DNA from: Antrodiella citrinella
Lineage: Eukaryota > Basidiomycota > Agaricomycetes > Polyporales > Steccherinaceae
DNA: 19,873 nt
Direction: 5' to 3'
NCBI GenBank assembly: GCA_004802725.1
Contig: SGPM01000431.1
Location: forward strand, 1 to 19,873
The notes under the pieces are model-generated. The model saw nothing but the letters and a program-made list of their open reading frames with translations. It was not told the origin of the DNA and searched no databases. A program made the position numbers and the translations under genes. Below, piece by piece: positions 9,565 to 18,506 of this stretch. Each line of letters begins with the position of its first letter. Position 1 is the first letter of the stretch.

Positions 9565-9582
9565 GATAATCCCGCAAAATTG
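9565..9582 (+). promoter_or_regulatory. Upstream element shared by both repeat-protein genes
   Basis: GATAATCCCGCAAAATTG matches GATCATCCCGCAAAGTTG at 13662-13679 in 16 of 18 positions, within upstream DNA that is otherwise diverged. It is 77 nt before the TATA box here and 60 nt in the other copy. A transcription-factor site is likely but unnamed. Confidence 0.45.
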
Positions 9583-9658
9583 GAATCTACTGTGATGCAT
9601 TTTGCACGCGTCGGGGTATCGTCTGGTATCGTCCGCGCATGTAATGTCGCCGAGCTCA

Positions 9659-9665
9659 TATATAA
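9659..9665 (+). promoter_or_regulatory. TATA box of repeat-protein gene 1
   Basis: TATATAA lies about 25 nt before the start of the conserved leader block (9684). Confidence 0.75.
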
Positions 9666-9739
9666 GCCTTCAACAATCGTCGGTGGTTCTCCAGCTCCCC
9701 CCAGTTCTTTCGAGCCCAACTTCAAATCGGTACTGGTTG

Positions 9740-9795
9740 GTGAGTACTCATTCTATCTTCCGTCATGCAAACACGTATTGATTCTTGTCTTGCAG
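9740..9795 (+). other. 5'-UTR intron of repeat-protein gene 1
   Basis: GTGAGT...TTGCAG, 56 nt, lies in the leader 124 nt before the ATG. The same intron, with one base change, occurs at 13818-13873. Removing it also removes the only ATG of the leader. Confidence 0.7.
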
Positions 9796-9918
9796 CCTGA
9801 TTTGTCTTTATTTTTTGCACTTCTTCGTTCACGACACCGTTCTTTGTCTTACGATCCACTACCAACACAATCTTTTCTTCCGAAAATTTATTCTTCCACC
9901 ACTTCTACTTCTAACAAG

Positions 9919-11415
9919 ATGCACGCTTCTACTGTTGCTATTCTCGCCATCGCCGCCGCCGCCGCGCCCGCGTTCGCTCAGCCCATCTACGCTCGCCAAG
10001 ATGCCAGCGGTGCTTTTAAGATCAGCGCCGGAGACATCAAGGATGGCATTGACATCGGTAACGGTCTCATTAACGCCGCCGGTCAGCTCAAGCAGGTCAT
10101 CACGTACGTCCTTACTTTGTGGTGGCTCGCCAAGGTTACTCATGCTCTTTACAGTGGACACTCCCGTCGTGAGCTCGGCGAGCTCCTCACTCGCGCTCTC
10201 GAGGAGGAGCTTATGGCCCGTCAGGTTGACATCGATGCCAGCGGTGCCAGCATCTTCAGTGTTGCTAAGGATGCTTTCGAGGTCGGCAAGGATGTCTATG
10301 ACGCGTTCAAAGGATCCAGCAACAGCAACAACAACAACAAGCGTCAGGACGAGAGCGGAGCGTTCAAGATCAGCGCCGGAGACATCAAGGATGGCATTGA
10401 CATCGGTAACGGTCTCATCAACGCGGCTGGTCAACTCAAGCAGGTCATCACGTATGTCTTGTGATCATTCATAGCTATCGTACGGCGTACTGATACAGTC
10501 AATAGCGGACACTCTCGCCGTGAAGTCGGCGAGCTCCTCACTCGTGCTCTCGAGGAGGAACTCGTGGCTCGCCAGGACGATACCGATGCCAGCGGTGCCA
10601 GCATCTTCAGCGTCGCCAAGGACGCTTTCGAGGTCGGCAAAGACGTGTACGATGCTTTCAAGGGATCCAGCAACAGCAACAACAACAACAACAAGCGTCA
10701 GGACGAGAGCGGAGCGTTCAAGATCAGCGCTGGAGACATTAAGGATGGTATTGACATTGGTAATGGTCTCATCAATGCGGCTGGTCAGCTCAAGCAGGTT
10801 ATCACGTGCGTCATCTGCTTTGTGAACGGTTCTACCTGGGTTGGTTACTGATAGACTTTACAGTGGACACTCCCGTCGCGAAATCGAAGAACTCCTCACT
10901 CGTGCTTACGACGAGGAGCTCGTGACCCGTCAGGATGAGAGCGGTGCTTTCAAGATCAGCACAGGTGACATCAAGGATGGCGTGGACATTGTCAACGGCG
11001 TCGTAAACGCAGCTGAAGGCCTCAAGCACGTTATCACGTACGTCTTGTATTTTCGATCTATCGGCTAGCATACTGACACTTTTTTCAGCGGTCACAGCAG
11101 ACGGGCTGACACTATGACTATCCCTAGGATCACGCCCCCTGCTCCTGCTTCTTCCGGCGGTGCTGTCCAGCCTCCTCGCTCCCGTCCCAACCGGCTCCAC
11201 CGGCTCCACCGCTCTCACGTCCACCCCGCTGCCCACGCTCATCCTATCGTCGGCCCTGTCTCTACTTTGAAGCCCACTTTCCAACGCCCTCAGGCCCCCC
11301 AGCCTCAAGCCGCTGCTCACAAGCGTTTCTTCAGGTAAGCATCGGTGGTGTCTAACCGAAACCTTATACTTTTACTCATGTGCCAACTTTCTCCAGTTTG
11401 AATGAGCTCGACTAA
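9919..11415 (+). CDS. Secreted modular repeat protein with Kex2-type sites, paralogue 1, 406 aa
   Basis: Exons 9919-10103, 10155-10451, 10506-10805, 10864-11037, 11089-11334 and 11397-11415. A signal peptide (MHASTVAILAIAAAAAPAFA) is followed by four copies of a module starting D(A/E)SGAFKIS and ending KQVIT or KHVIT (about 28-62, 127-161, 227-261, 285-319). Each is followed by GHSRR, the first three copies also by E..ELLTRA. Two ASGASIFSVAKDAFEVGKDV modules (about 90-114, 189-213) end in poly-Asn linkers and KRQ. Dibasic sites RR and KR recur between modules, as in precursors cut by Kex2. Residues 320-395 are rich in Pro, His, Arg and Ala; the end is HKR then FFSLNELD, the last residues coming from a 19-nt exon. 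Introns 1-4 all interrupt the Thr codon of VIT|GH in the same phase, so exons equal modules. Intron 1 (51 nt) is stop-free and in frame. C-ending codons dominate, suggesting high expression. I recognise no named family; function unknown. Confidence 0.88.
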
Positions 11416-11545
11416 GCGATACATCACAAGTGGTCAACGTCCTCAACGTTGACAGGAAGATTCATGCATTACATTTAAGATTGTTTTTGGTAGTGCTAAA
11501 CGAAGTTGCAAATAATACTTTGGCCACTGGGGCGCTCACTTATCA

Positions 11546-13564
11546 TTTCCCGGTGTCCATGAGTGTGAAGAGGTGTGAATGTCGTGAATCCTTAGGCCTC
11601 AAACTTACGGCTGGTTCTAAAACGATAGGCGCATCTCGTCTCTGTGATAGACTTTGGTGCGGAAGACAGTCAGTCGTTCCTGACTAGCTAGGGAAGGGGC
11701 ATCCTAACGTGTGACTTCGATGGGCGCTCAAACACCTCTTGAAGCGACGAACAGGTTCGAAAGGGGAGATACATGGCAAGGTGGTCTTGAAGTCGGACAA
11801 AAGTGAGTAGAACAGTCTCCGGTTGCAAGAGTCTTACGCTAACAAGTCTGAATACAGGTCTTATATACTACTACTCTACGAGGTGAGCCACTCCGATATT
11901 AACACTTGATCAACACCGAACACAAGGTATGAAGTGATACTACAGCTAACTCCATATTTGGACCCTCGCCGATGCGAACTTCATGTTGGAGTACTTACAA
12001 GCACGACATTCCGATTACGGAAATTAGTTATCGTACAGTACACACGTTATTACAGCAATCATGGTACTATTTCCTCAGTAATGCGTCTCCCTCCTCGGTA
12101 CGACTCGTTCTACTTTCAATACTTCAACGTCGCAATGGTCTTCTCCACGACGAAGACATCCTTGTTCGCTCTACATGCAAGACTGGGAGAGATTTTCCGG
12201 ACGTGTTTCGACCACGGTGCATTTTGCAAACACGGCGAAGGTGGGGGCGTTGTGGTGCTCGCGAGCGTCCGACTTCCGAACTCGTCCAATCACGGTCACA
12301 ACATAAACAAAACCCCACAGGAAGATTTGTGACAAAGCGAGCGAGAAATATGGAGGTAGCTGTAACGCAGCGGAATCCAATTTGACGATGCGGGTGACCG
12401 CTATATACATGCAACTAGATACGCCTATCGTTGTGGAAACCTGTAAGCTCATTTTAAGCTCATGCACATGCTTTGCAGTTGCAGCGGTTGTGTATACAAC
12501 AGTAAAAGTCTGCGGCACACAGGAAGTCGCGGCATATTCCGAGCTCTGCCCCAACTTGTGATTTGTCGGATTCCCTCGTCATCGGATTTGAATTCGAGCT
12601 GTGAGAAGCTTGAGCTTGAGATATTGAGACTTCATTGACTTCATCATACTAGGGCTCGGTGAGGAACTATTGAGGGTGTAAATAACGGTCGGTAAGTAAC
12701 GATCTGCAAAAGGGCCAGCAACAAATCCATTGTATACTGTTTCTTACAGCGAGGAGCTTATATAAATAAGCGCGAGTAGTAAGTAACCGTAAATTGGTAT
12801 ATAAAGGTAAAACATTGTAATTTACCTCCGAAGCGCTCATGCATACGACAACCCAAATCGACGGATTTCTTCAGCCTCAGGCTGCTCAGTCCACAACTGC
12901 CAACATCAACCAGGCGCTTGAAGGGTGTCTTGTCGGTATAATCAGATTCGGATGGATGTTCAAGGTTGTTGTATCAGCTGTCTCAAACGGATACGTGTTC
13001 CCAGTCGAACTTCGTGGTACGTCCAATTTCTTATATCCTGATGTTGGGACGTACGCCAGGTTAGCTTCAGTAATGTGGAAAGCAGACGACCCAAACTTCG
13101 GCCAGTGCCTGCTACACCTTACTCCTCATTGTTGGGAATAGATCTGGATCGTTACTATAATGGAGTCTGGACCTGGTGTCGTTCGTACGATTTTGTCCCC
13201 GCGATTCACAAGATGTCCTCATTGTGAGTACTTTTCTGTTCAATCACGACGCACGTCACGACTATACCGCCTGAATCAAAATTCGCATCGTACATAGTAC
13301 TCATAGCCTCGTGAGTCACCGAAAATATACCAGGTCAGCGCAGGTCAGTGCAGGTCAGCGCTCAGCGCTTCTGCATGTTGTGTATACGTGTGATCTTGAA
13401 TGATCCGTTGCTGCACAGACGCGGTATGTGCCTATATGTCTGCACGATCTTCCGTCTCCCGCTGATGTATTTGGTGCATCATGAACCTCTTGCGTCGCGC
13501 GGTACTCGCGCGACAGGCTACTTCCTTGCTACTTTCTCCGCAGATACGAAGAAAGGCGACGAAC
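11546..13564. other. About 2 kb spacer between the paralogues, no secure gene
   Basis: Weak candidates only. (a) From ATG 11720, MGAQTPLEATNRFERGDTWQ continues across a plausible 55-nt intron (11803-11857) into SYILLLYE; a second splice could join LTPYLDPRRCELHVGV, but no domain follows. (b) A frame 12839-13141 starts 34 nt after TATATAAA (12798-12805); another TATATAAA is at 12759-12766. It encodes 100 unremarkable residues. Neither is convincing; they may be decayed genes. Confidence 0.35.
13331..13360. repeat. Short tandem repeat, 3 x 10 bp (CAGGTCAGYG)
   Basis: Three adjacent copies of CAGGTCAGCG, the middle one with T for C at position 9, followed by the related CTCAGCGCTT. It lies in the spacer upstream of the second repeat-protein gene. 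Confidence 0.85.
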
Positions 13565-13661
13565 ACCGCCTTGCTGAGAAGATTTGCAATTCTGCATGAT
13601 TATGCGCGAGCGTTCGGGGACACGGCTTGTTTCAGAGGCTGTTGCATCCCAACGGTGCATC

Positions 13662-13679
13662 GATCATCCCGCAAAGTTG
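13662..13679 (+). promoter_or_regulatory. Upstream element shared by both repeat-protein genes, copy 2
   Basis: GATCATCCCGCAAAGTTG, 16 of 18 positions identical to 9565-9582; 60 nt upstream of the TATA box. Confidence 0.45.
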
Positions 13680-13738
13680 ATTGCTCTTTGTGTATGTACA
13701 AAAATAGATGTGGGCGTCCTGCAACGCCGACTCATTCA

Positions 13739-13744
13739 TATAAA
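13739..13744 (+). promoter_or_regulatory. TATA box of repeat-protein gene 2
   Basis: TATAAA lies about 23 nt before the conserved leader block at 13762, the same relation as in copy 1. Confidence 0.75.
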
Positions 13745-13817
13745 CCGCTCAGCATTGTCGATGGTTCTCCAGCTCCCCCCAGTTCTTTCGAGCCCAACTT
13801 CAAATCGGTACTGGTTG

Positions 13818-13873
13818 GTGAGTACTCATTCTATCTTCCGTCATACAAACACGTATTGATTCTTGTCTTGCAG
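13818..13873 (+). other. 5'-UTR intron of repeat-protein gene 2
   Basis: GTGAGT...TTGCAG, 56 nt, identical to the intron at 9740-9795 except one base (A for G). Confidence 0.7.
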
Positions 13874-14001
13874 CCTGATTTGTCCTTATTTTTTGCACTT
13901 CTTCGTTCACGACACCGTTCTTTGTCTTACGACCCACTCACGACTACCAACGCAAACTTTTCTTCGAAATCTATTCTTCAACCCCTTCCACTTTTACCAA
14001 G

Positions 14002-15341
14002 ATGCACGCTTCTACTGTTGCTATTCTCGCCATCGCCGCCGCCACGGCGCCCGCGTTCGCCAAGCCCATCTATGCTCGTCAGGATGCCAGTGGTGCATTC
14101 AAGATCAGTGCCGGAGACATCAAGGATGGCATTGACATCGGCAACGGTATTATCAACGCTGCCGACAGTCTCAAGCAGGTCATTACGTACGTGCTCAGCT
14201 TTGTGAATCTTTGCCCTGGTTGCTGATACGTTTGCAGCGGACACACCCGCCGTGACGTCGCCGAACTCCTCACTCGCGCTGTTGAGGAGGAGCTTATGGC
14301 TCGTCAGGCTGCCACTGACGCTAGCGGTGCTAGCATCTTCAGCATCGCCAAGGATGCTTTCGACGTCGGCAAGACTGTTTACGACGCTGTCAGCGGCAGC
14401 AATAACAACAACAACAAGCGTGAGGAGGAGCTCTTAGCTCGCCAGCAAGCCACCGATGCCAGCGGTGCCAGCATCTTTAGCATCGCCAAGGATGCTTTCG
14501 ATGTAGGCAAGACTGTCTATGACGCTGTGTCGGGCAGCAGCAACAACAACAACAACAAGCGCGAGGAGGAGCTGTTCATGCGCGCCCTTGAGGACGAGCT
14601 TATGGCCCGCCAGGACGCCAGCGGTGCCTCCATCTTCAGCATTGCTAAGGATGCCTTCGACGTCGGCAAGACTGTCTACGACGCGGTCAGCGGTAGCAAC
14701 AACAACAACAACAGGCGCGAATACGAAGAGCTCGTCATGAGGGCTGTCGAAGATGAGCTCATGGCTCGTCAGGACGCGAGTGGTGCTTTCAAGATCAGCA
14801 CAGGTGACATCAAGGACGGTGTCGATATCTTAAATGGTGTCGTCAATGCGGCTGACGGTCTCAAGCAAGTTATCACGTATGTCTTTGACTTCCTTGATTG
14901 TACCGCATAGAATACTGATACCCTTCATAGCGGACATCAAAAGCGGGAGCCTGCCTTCTTGGGACTCGGCCCCGTTGTCAACCCTCACTTCCGCATCGGT
15001 ACTGTCGTCGGTCCCCGGGCAGTGCCTGTTCTTGCGGCTTCTGCGTCCAGTGCTCTCAGGCCTGCTCCCAGTGCTGTCAAGTCCTCTCACTTCCGTCCTC
15101 AGGACCGCATCCAGCGCCCTGGTTCTGTTCACCGCCCTCACTTCCACCGCCCCGCTGCCCACACTCGTCCTGCTGCACGCCCCACCTCCGCTTCCCAGCC
15201 CGGCGTTCAGCGTCCCCAGGTCACCACTCAAGCCGCTGCTCACAAGCGTTTCTCCAGGTAAGCCGCGCTGTCTCTTCGTAGACTCTTCTACTTACTGATG
15301 CGATCATCATTCTGTTCTCCAGCTTGAATGAGCTCGACTAA
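14002..15341 (+). CDS. Secreted modular repeat protein with Kex2-type sites, paralogue 2, 389 aa
   Basis: Exons 14002-14186, 14238-14876, 14931-15257 and 15323-15341. The signal peptide is almost the same as in paralogue 1 (Thr for one Ala), then KPIYARQ and an ASGAFKIS module (28-62). Three ASGASIFSIAKDAFDVGKTV modules follow (about 90-115, 136-161, 189-214), each ending in a run of five Asn and a KR or RR site (122-123, 169-170, 221-222), joined by acidic helices (EEELLARQ, LFMRALEDELMARQ). A final ASGAFKIS module (241-275) precedes GHQKR. Residues 281-378 form a Pro/His/Arg/Ser-rich tail ending HKR, then FSSLNELD, with the last residues on a 19-nt exon as in paralogue 1. The module order differs from paralogue 1: the middle type is amplified and lies in one long exon without introns. 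The product should be secreted and probably Kex2-processed; function unknown. Confidence 0.88.
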
Positions 15342-15467
15342 GAGATACATGGCCAGTGGTTAACATAACGTTGAAACGAAGATCCGTACATTTGACTTAG
15401 AATTTTGCTTGGTAGTGCTACATGAAGTTGCAAATCATAATTTGGCCACTGGGGCACTCACTCATCA

Positions 15468-16818
15468 GTGTTTCACTGTGAGACTCTTGATTCGATAACT
15501 TGACTCACACTAGTGCAATCGTTGTAGTTCGGCATATTCTGGCCACTTTATCACTCCGACTCTGAATTTGACGTTGAACTCTTTGCAGGGTTACTAAACG
15601 GGAGTATAGGGTCAAGGGGTCGTCTCATCTTAGCCGCATCGCCTCGTCTTGTCTCAAGCTCGTCTCCCGACTCCCTCATCTTCAGGTTTGAGCTCAAGCT
15701 GTCTGTCGTACTGCCGGGAAAAACGTACACTTTCAAACCCGGTCTCTAGATCTGCTTGTTTGCGTGAAGGAGGACTCCTCGTATCCACTATCTTCAGAGG
15801 TTCGACGTCTATGTGGAAAAATATTTATCGTGTGGCGACGAAGAGGAATATATCCCGTAAGTAGGATACGAGCCATGTCTCAGGCCTCAGGCCTCAGGCT
15901 TTGTATCGTTCGTGTTTCCATCTAACTTGCACCAGGCTGGATACAGATGTCTCAACACGTCACGGATGATCCGGGGACCTGCGGAAGTCACAACACCCCG
16001 CCATCGTACTGACCATCGTGTGAATGTTGCACATGGTAAGCGTGTTCTTTGTATAGTGATGTTGAACTGCACCAACCAGAACTTGTTGCAGAGTGTCACG
16101 ACCCTCCGAGCCTGATCTATCACATAAAGTATAGTAAAGGTGCTCATGATGCTTGATGTTCTTATAAAGCGCAGACTTGAGGCCTGAGGTGTATATGCTG
16201 TTTTCTCTGCTCGTGCGTATTCTCATCTAAAATGGTCGTTCTTCCAACACATGTTACGCCAGAATGGTGCGAGTAATTACGTAACTATGCAGGCTAATCT
16301 GAGAAGCCCACCGGCGTTTCCCGAACGAATATCCTCCTGCTGAATCTTTCCTTGTTACTTTTTTAAGTTATAACCATATTGATGCCAGGATTTTCTGTAT
16401 GAACTGCGCTATAAACTCGTTGGTTTGAATGACCCACTGAACATCACGCGCGACGGCTCTCTGCTACGAAAACAAGTAAGTAAGGTTGCTCACTAACCAT
16501 TGGAATCTATGGGACCTCTGTAACGTGGCATGTCTCGACTGGAAATCACAGCAACATACGTAGGATATGGATTAGTCTTGCTTTCCGTTTCGCTTCTGCC
16601 GATGTCGGTGCGTTACCTGCTATGCTGCGTCCTACACATCGTGTTGAAGCTGCCCGTTGACAGAATAACATATGTTGAAGAAATGTATCCATGTATGTGT
16701 CCGCGTTTTTTTCGTGTTGCTGCCGCACATAGTACGTCGTGTACGTCATCCATGTCGTGGCAAGCTCCAATCAACGCCGGCGCCTGGCGTTCGAGAATGT
16801 GGTACTAGCTTGGCCTTT
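15468..16818. other. Gene-poor stretch with possible decayed coding pieces
   Basis: No gene is secure. On the minus strand 15827-15650, after a possible CATAG acceptor, a frame reads KIVDTRSPPSRKQADLETGF then ESVRFSRQYDRQLELKPEDE, which looks like a real hydrophilic C-terminus but lacks a start. Farther upstream on that strand a frame from 16147 starts just after TTATAAG and runs 86 codons without recognisable domain. A hydrophobic 92-codon plus frame (16530-16808) also lacks support. Together they may be remnants of one minus-strand gene. Confidence 0.35.
15879..15899. repeat. Short tandem repeat, 3 x 7 bp (CTCAGGC)
   Basis: Three perfect adjacent copies of CTCAGGC. The related word TTGAGGCCTGAGG lies inverted at 16178-16190, about 280 bp away. 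Confidence 0.8.
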
Positions 16819-16825
16819 TATAAAA
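16819..16825 (+). promoter_or_regulatory. TATA box of the palI/RIM9 gene
   Basis: TATAAAA within CTTTTATAAAATG, 170 nt before the start codon at 16995. A C/T-rich stretch follows, common at fungal transcription starts. Confidence 0.6.
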
Positions 16826-16994
16826 TGAAGTGCACGCTAATGCCAGCATCCCCATCCTCCTTCATCTCCTACCCCCATCATCGCTTCCCCCGCTAAGAGG
16901 TAACGAGCTCGTTCTCCATCTCATACACTCAATCTTATACAAAAGGATCTACAGGAACCTGACTCGGTGCTTCCCTGAACGAACGACCCCCAGG

Positions 16995-17930
16995 ATGTCG
17001 CGTGCCTTTCACCTTCCCGGGATGATCTTCCTTTTCTGTGCATTTGTTCTTCTCTTTCTCGTATCCATCTCGTTGCCATGGCTCACGGCACTTGACTTTG
17101 CACGCGTGCACTTCAAGGAGGGTGCACCGTCTACTGGGGCCGACGGAGGAGCAATAACGGAGTTGCGCGTGAGTGGCACATTTTATATCTGTCCCTTTGT
17201 CTTTGTCACTAAGGACCGAATTTTGCATAGTTCGGTATCTGGTACGGCTGAACGAACGTCTTTCTATGTCTTCTCCAATGGTTTGACATGTTTTCAGGGC
17301 TTACTGCTGGTATGATACCTCCGGACAACGAACTTGTAGTCCCACCGGACACGCATATTCTACGACAATCTACAACGACCAGAACCACGACCACTTCGTC
17401 ACGATTGGCTCCTCTTGGACCAGTGGACTGGCCGTTCATCCAGTCGGTAAGTCTTTATTCATCCATCATGATCCGCCATTGCCGGGAGAATGATTCTGAA
17501 AGAGAAGTACTGCAGCTGCCGGCGTGACCTTCATTGCGTTTTTGCTCTCCCTGTCCACACATGTCACCTTCACTCTTATCTCGTCTCTTACCGCCTTCCT
17601 CGCTGCTACGCTGACGCTCGTCGCGTTTGCCATCGACATTGCATTGTTCGCGTGGACGAAACACCAAGTACACAACCTCGGTGGCGTCACAAATACGAAT
17701 ACAGCTCCCGGTACGTACTCTCATTCACTACGTTAGGATGAGAATTGGTGTTCACCTTAACTTTCCCTGCAATAGCATTCTGGATGACGTTCGTGTCGTT
17801 CTTGCTTCTATGCTTCGCTGGCTGCACGGTGTGCTTTGGACGTCGCCGGGACCGTATGGAGGATGCCACGAGTTATCCTGTCATCAGTAAGAAAGGATCG
17901 TGGTGGGATCGTTTCCGTTACCGATCATGA
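16995..17930 (+). CDS. palI: PalI/Rim9 family pH-response membrane protein, 227 aa
   Basis: Exons 16995-17168, 17231-17241, 17298-17446, 17516-17710 and 17776-17930; all joins keep frame to TGA. Four membrane segments are visible: about 9-31 (MIFLFCAFVLLFLVSISLPW), 113-133, 137-158 (LAATLTLVAFAIDIALFAW) and 178-198 (FWMTFVSFLLLCFAGC). The first outer loop contains FGIWAYCWYDTSGQRTC (59-75), the W-x-x-C...C signature of the SUR7/PalI/claudin-like group. PalI/Rim9 acts at the plasma membrane in ambient-pH signalling, helping the PalH/Rim21 sensor that leads to PacC/Rim101 activation. Length is short compared with ascomycete PalI, which has a long cytosolic tail; the tail here is about 29 residues. 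Exon 2 has only 11 nt, encoding FGI and part of W, and is needed to restore the signature. SUR7-type function at eisosomes is an alternative. Confidence 0.92.
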
Positions 17931-18506
17931 ATTTGCATTATGGTTTCGTATGTGCCTCGGATCTTTTTTGATGCGCTTCGTTTCTTGTCCTCATTTTCGT
18001 TCTCCTGTATTGCTTGATCCTCTCTTCTGATATCCCACTATATGCCATACCCCTCACTCCTGTTATCCTTATCTTCGGTTTCAGACAATTGACGTTAGCG
18101 CATGTGTGTTTTCTATTGATGCATCTACGTAACTCCTCAATGTTGCTCTCGTGGACGTCACAGCTGCGCAAATGTATGCTATTCGATCCCACTTCGTCTA
18201 CCATAGAGGCGATGTTCCGCCCACGTGTGTACATGGATGGGGAGGCAGACAGAAGACTCCATTTTCTCGTTCTAGCTGCGCGGAATTGGATTTCCATTGC
18301 TCCATCTGAAACAAAGAACGTGGACATTTCGTTGGCTGACCGATGAATACACGCCAGTCAAAAGGTTCACTAACGAGGACCCAGAACAAAACGATACATA
18401 TACACGGTTATAGCAATATTATGCAGGTCGCAGGGTCATAAACGCATCACAAAAGAGGGGGTGCGAGCGAGCCAAATAACAAGAACGGAATACTGAAGAG
18501 GCGCGA
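17931..18506. other. Convergent intergenic region between palI and H2A.Z
   Basis: The two genes point at each other, so this should hold both 3' UTRs. A 110-codon plus frame (18014-18346) has hydrophobic parts but no start context, splice sites or domain, and I do not call it a gene. Confidence 0.5.

Larger units (their letters stand above)
9448..11545 (+). repeat. Direct duplication, copy 1 (whole gene with flanks)
   Basis: This block and 13565-15467 share an upstream word (ACCGCCTTGCTGAGA), an upstream element, a nearly identical leader with intron, the coding region, and 3' flank words ending in TGGCCACTGGGGC. Outer limits are the farthest matches I could see; true borders may be a little wider. 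Confidence 0.75.
13565..15467 (+). repeat. Direct duplication, copy 2 (whole gene with flanks)
   Basis: Counterpart of 9448-11545 in the same orientation, roughly 4.1 kb downstream. Conserved from ACCGCCTTGCTGAGA (13565-13579) to the 3' flank word TGGCCACTGGGGCACTCACT. Similarity is mosaic: nearly perfect over 13762-13932, weaker elsewhere. Confidence 0.75.

Noticed and set aside
9580..9918. In-frame N-terminal extension of repeat-protein gene 1 from ATG 9580
   Set aside because: It starts upstream of the TATA box, crosses a conserved intron, and is not in frame with the start in the second copy. The ATG at 9919 begins a clear signal peptide.
9859..10694. Long minus-strand frames opposite repeat-protein gene 1
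   Set aside because: They mirror the repeats of the sense gene and have no signal peptide, splice logic or promoter of their own.
14830..15243. 137-codon minus-strand frame opposite repeat-protein gene 2
   Set aside because: Antisense shadow of the Pro/His-rich tail; the sense strand has conserved splice sites and C-terminus.
14002..15341. Repeat proteins as hydrophobins or mating pheromone precursors
   Set aside because: The eight-Cys hydrophobin pattern is absent, and the C-terminus LNELD is not a CaaX box as in basidiomycete pheromones.
9448..15467. Direct duplication as a transposon or LTR pair
   Set aside because: The repeated blocks carry a complete spliced host-like gene with promoter; there are no terminal motifs, target-site duplications or transposase/reverse-transcriptase frames between them.
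16530..16808. 92-codon hydrophobic plus-strand frame resembling a membrane protein
   Set aside because: T/G-rich DNA easily yields hydrophobic translations; no start context, introns or family similarity.
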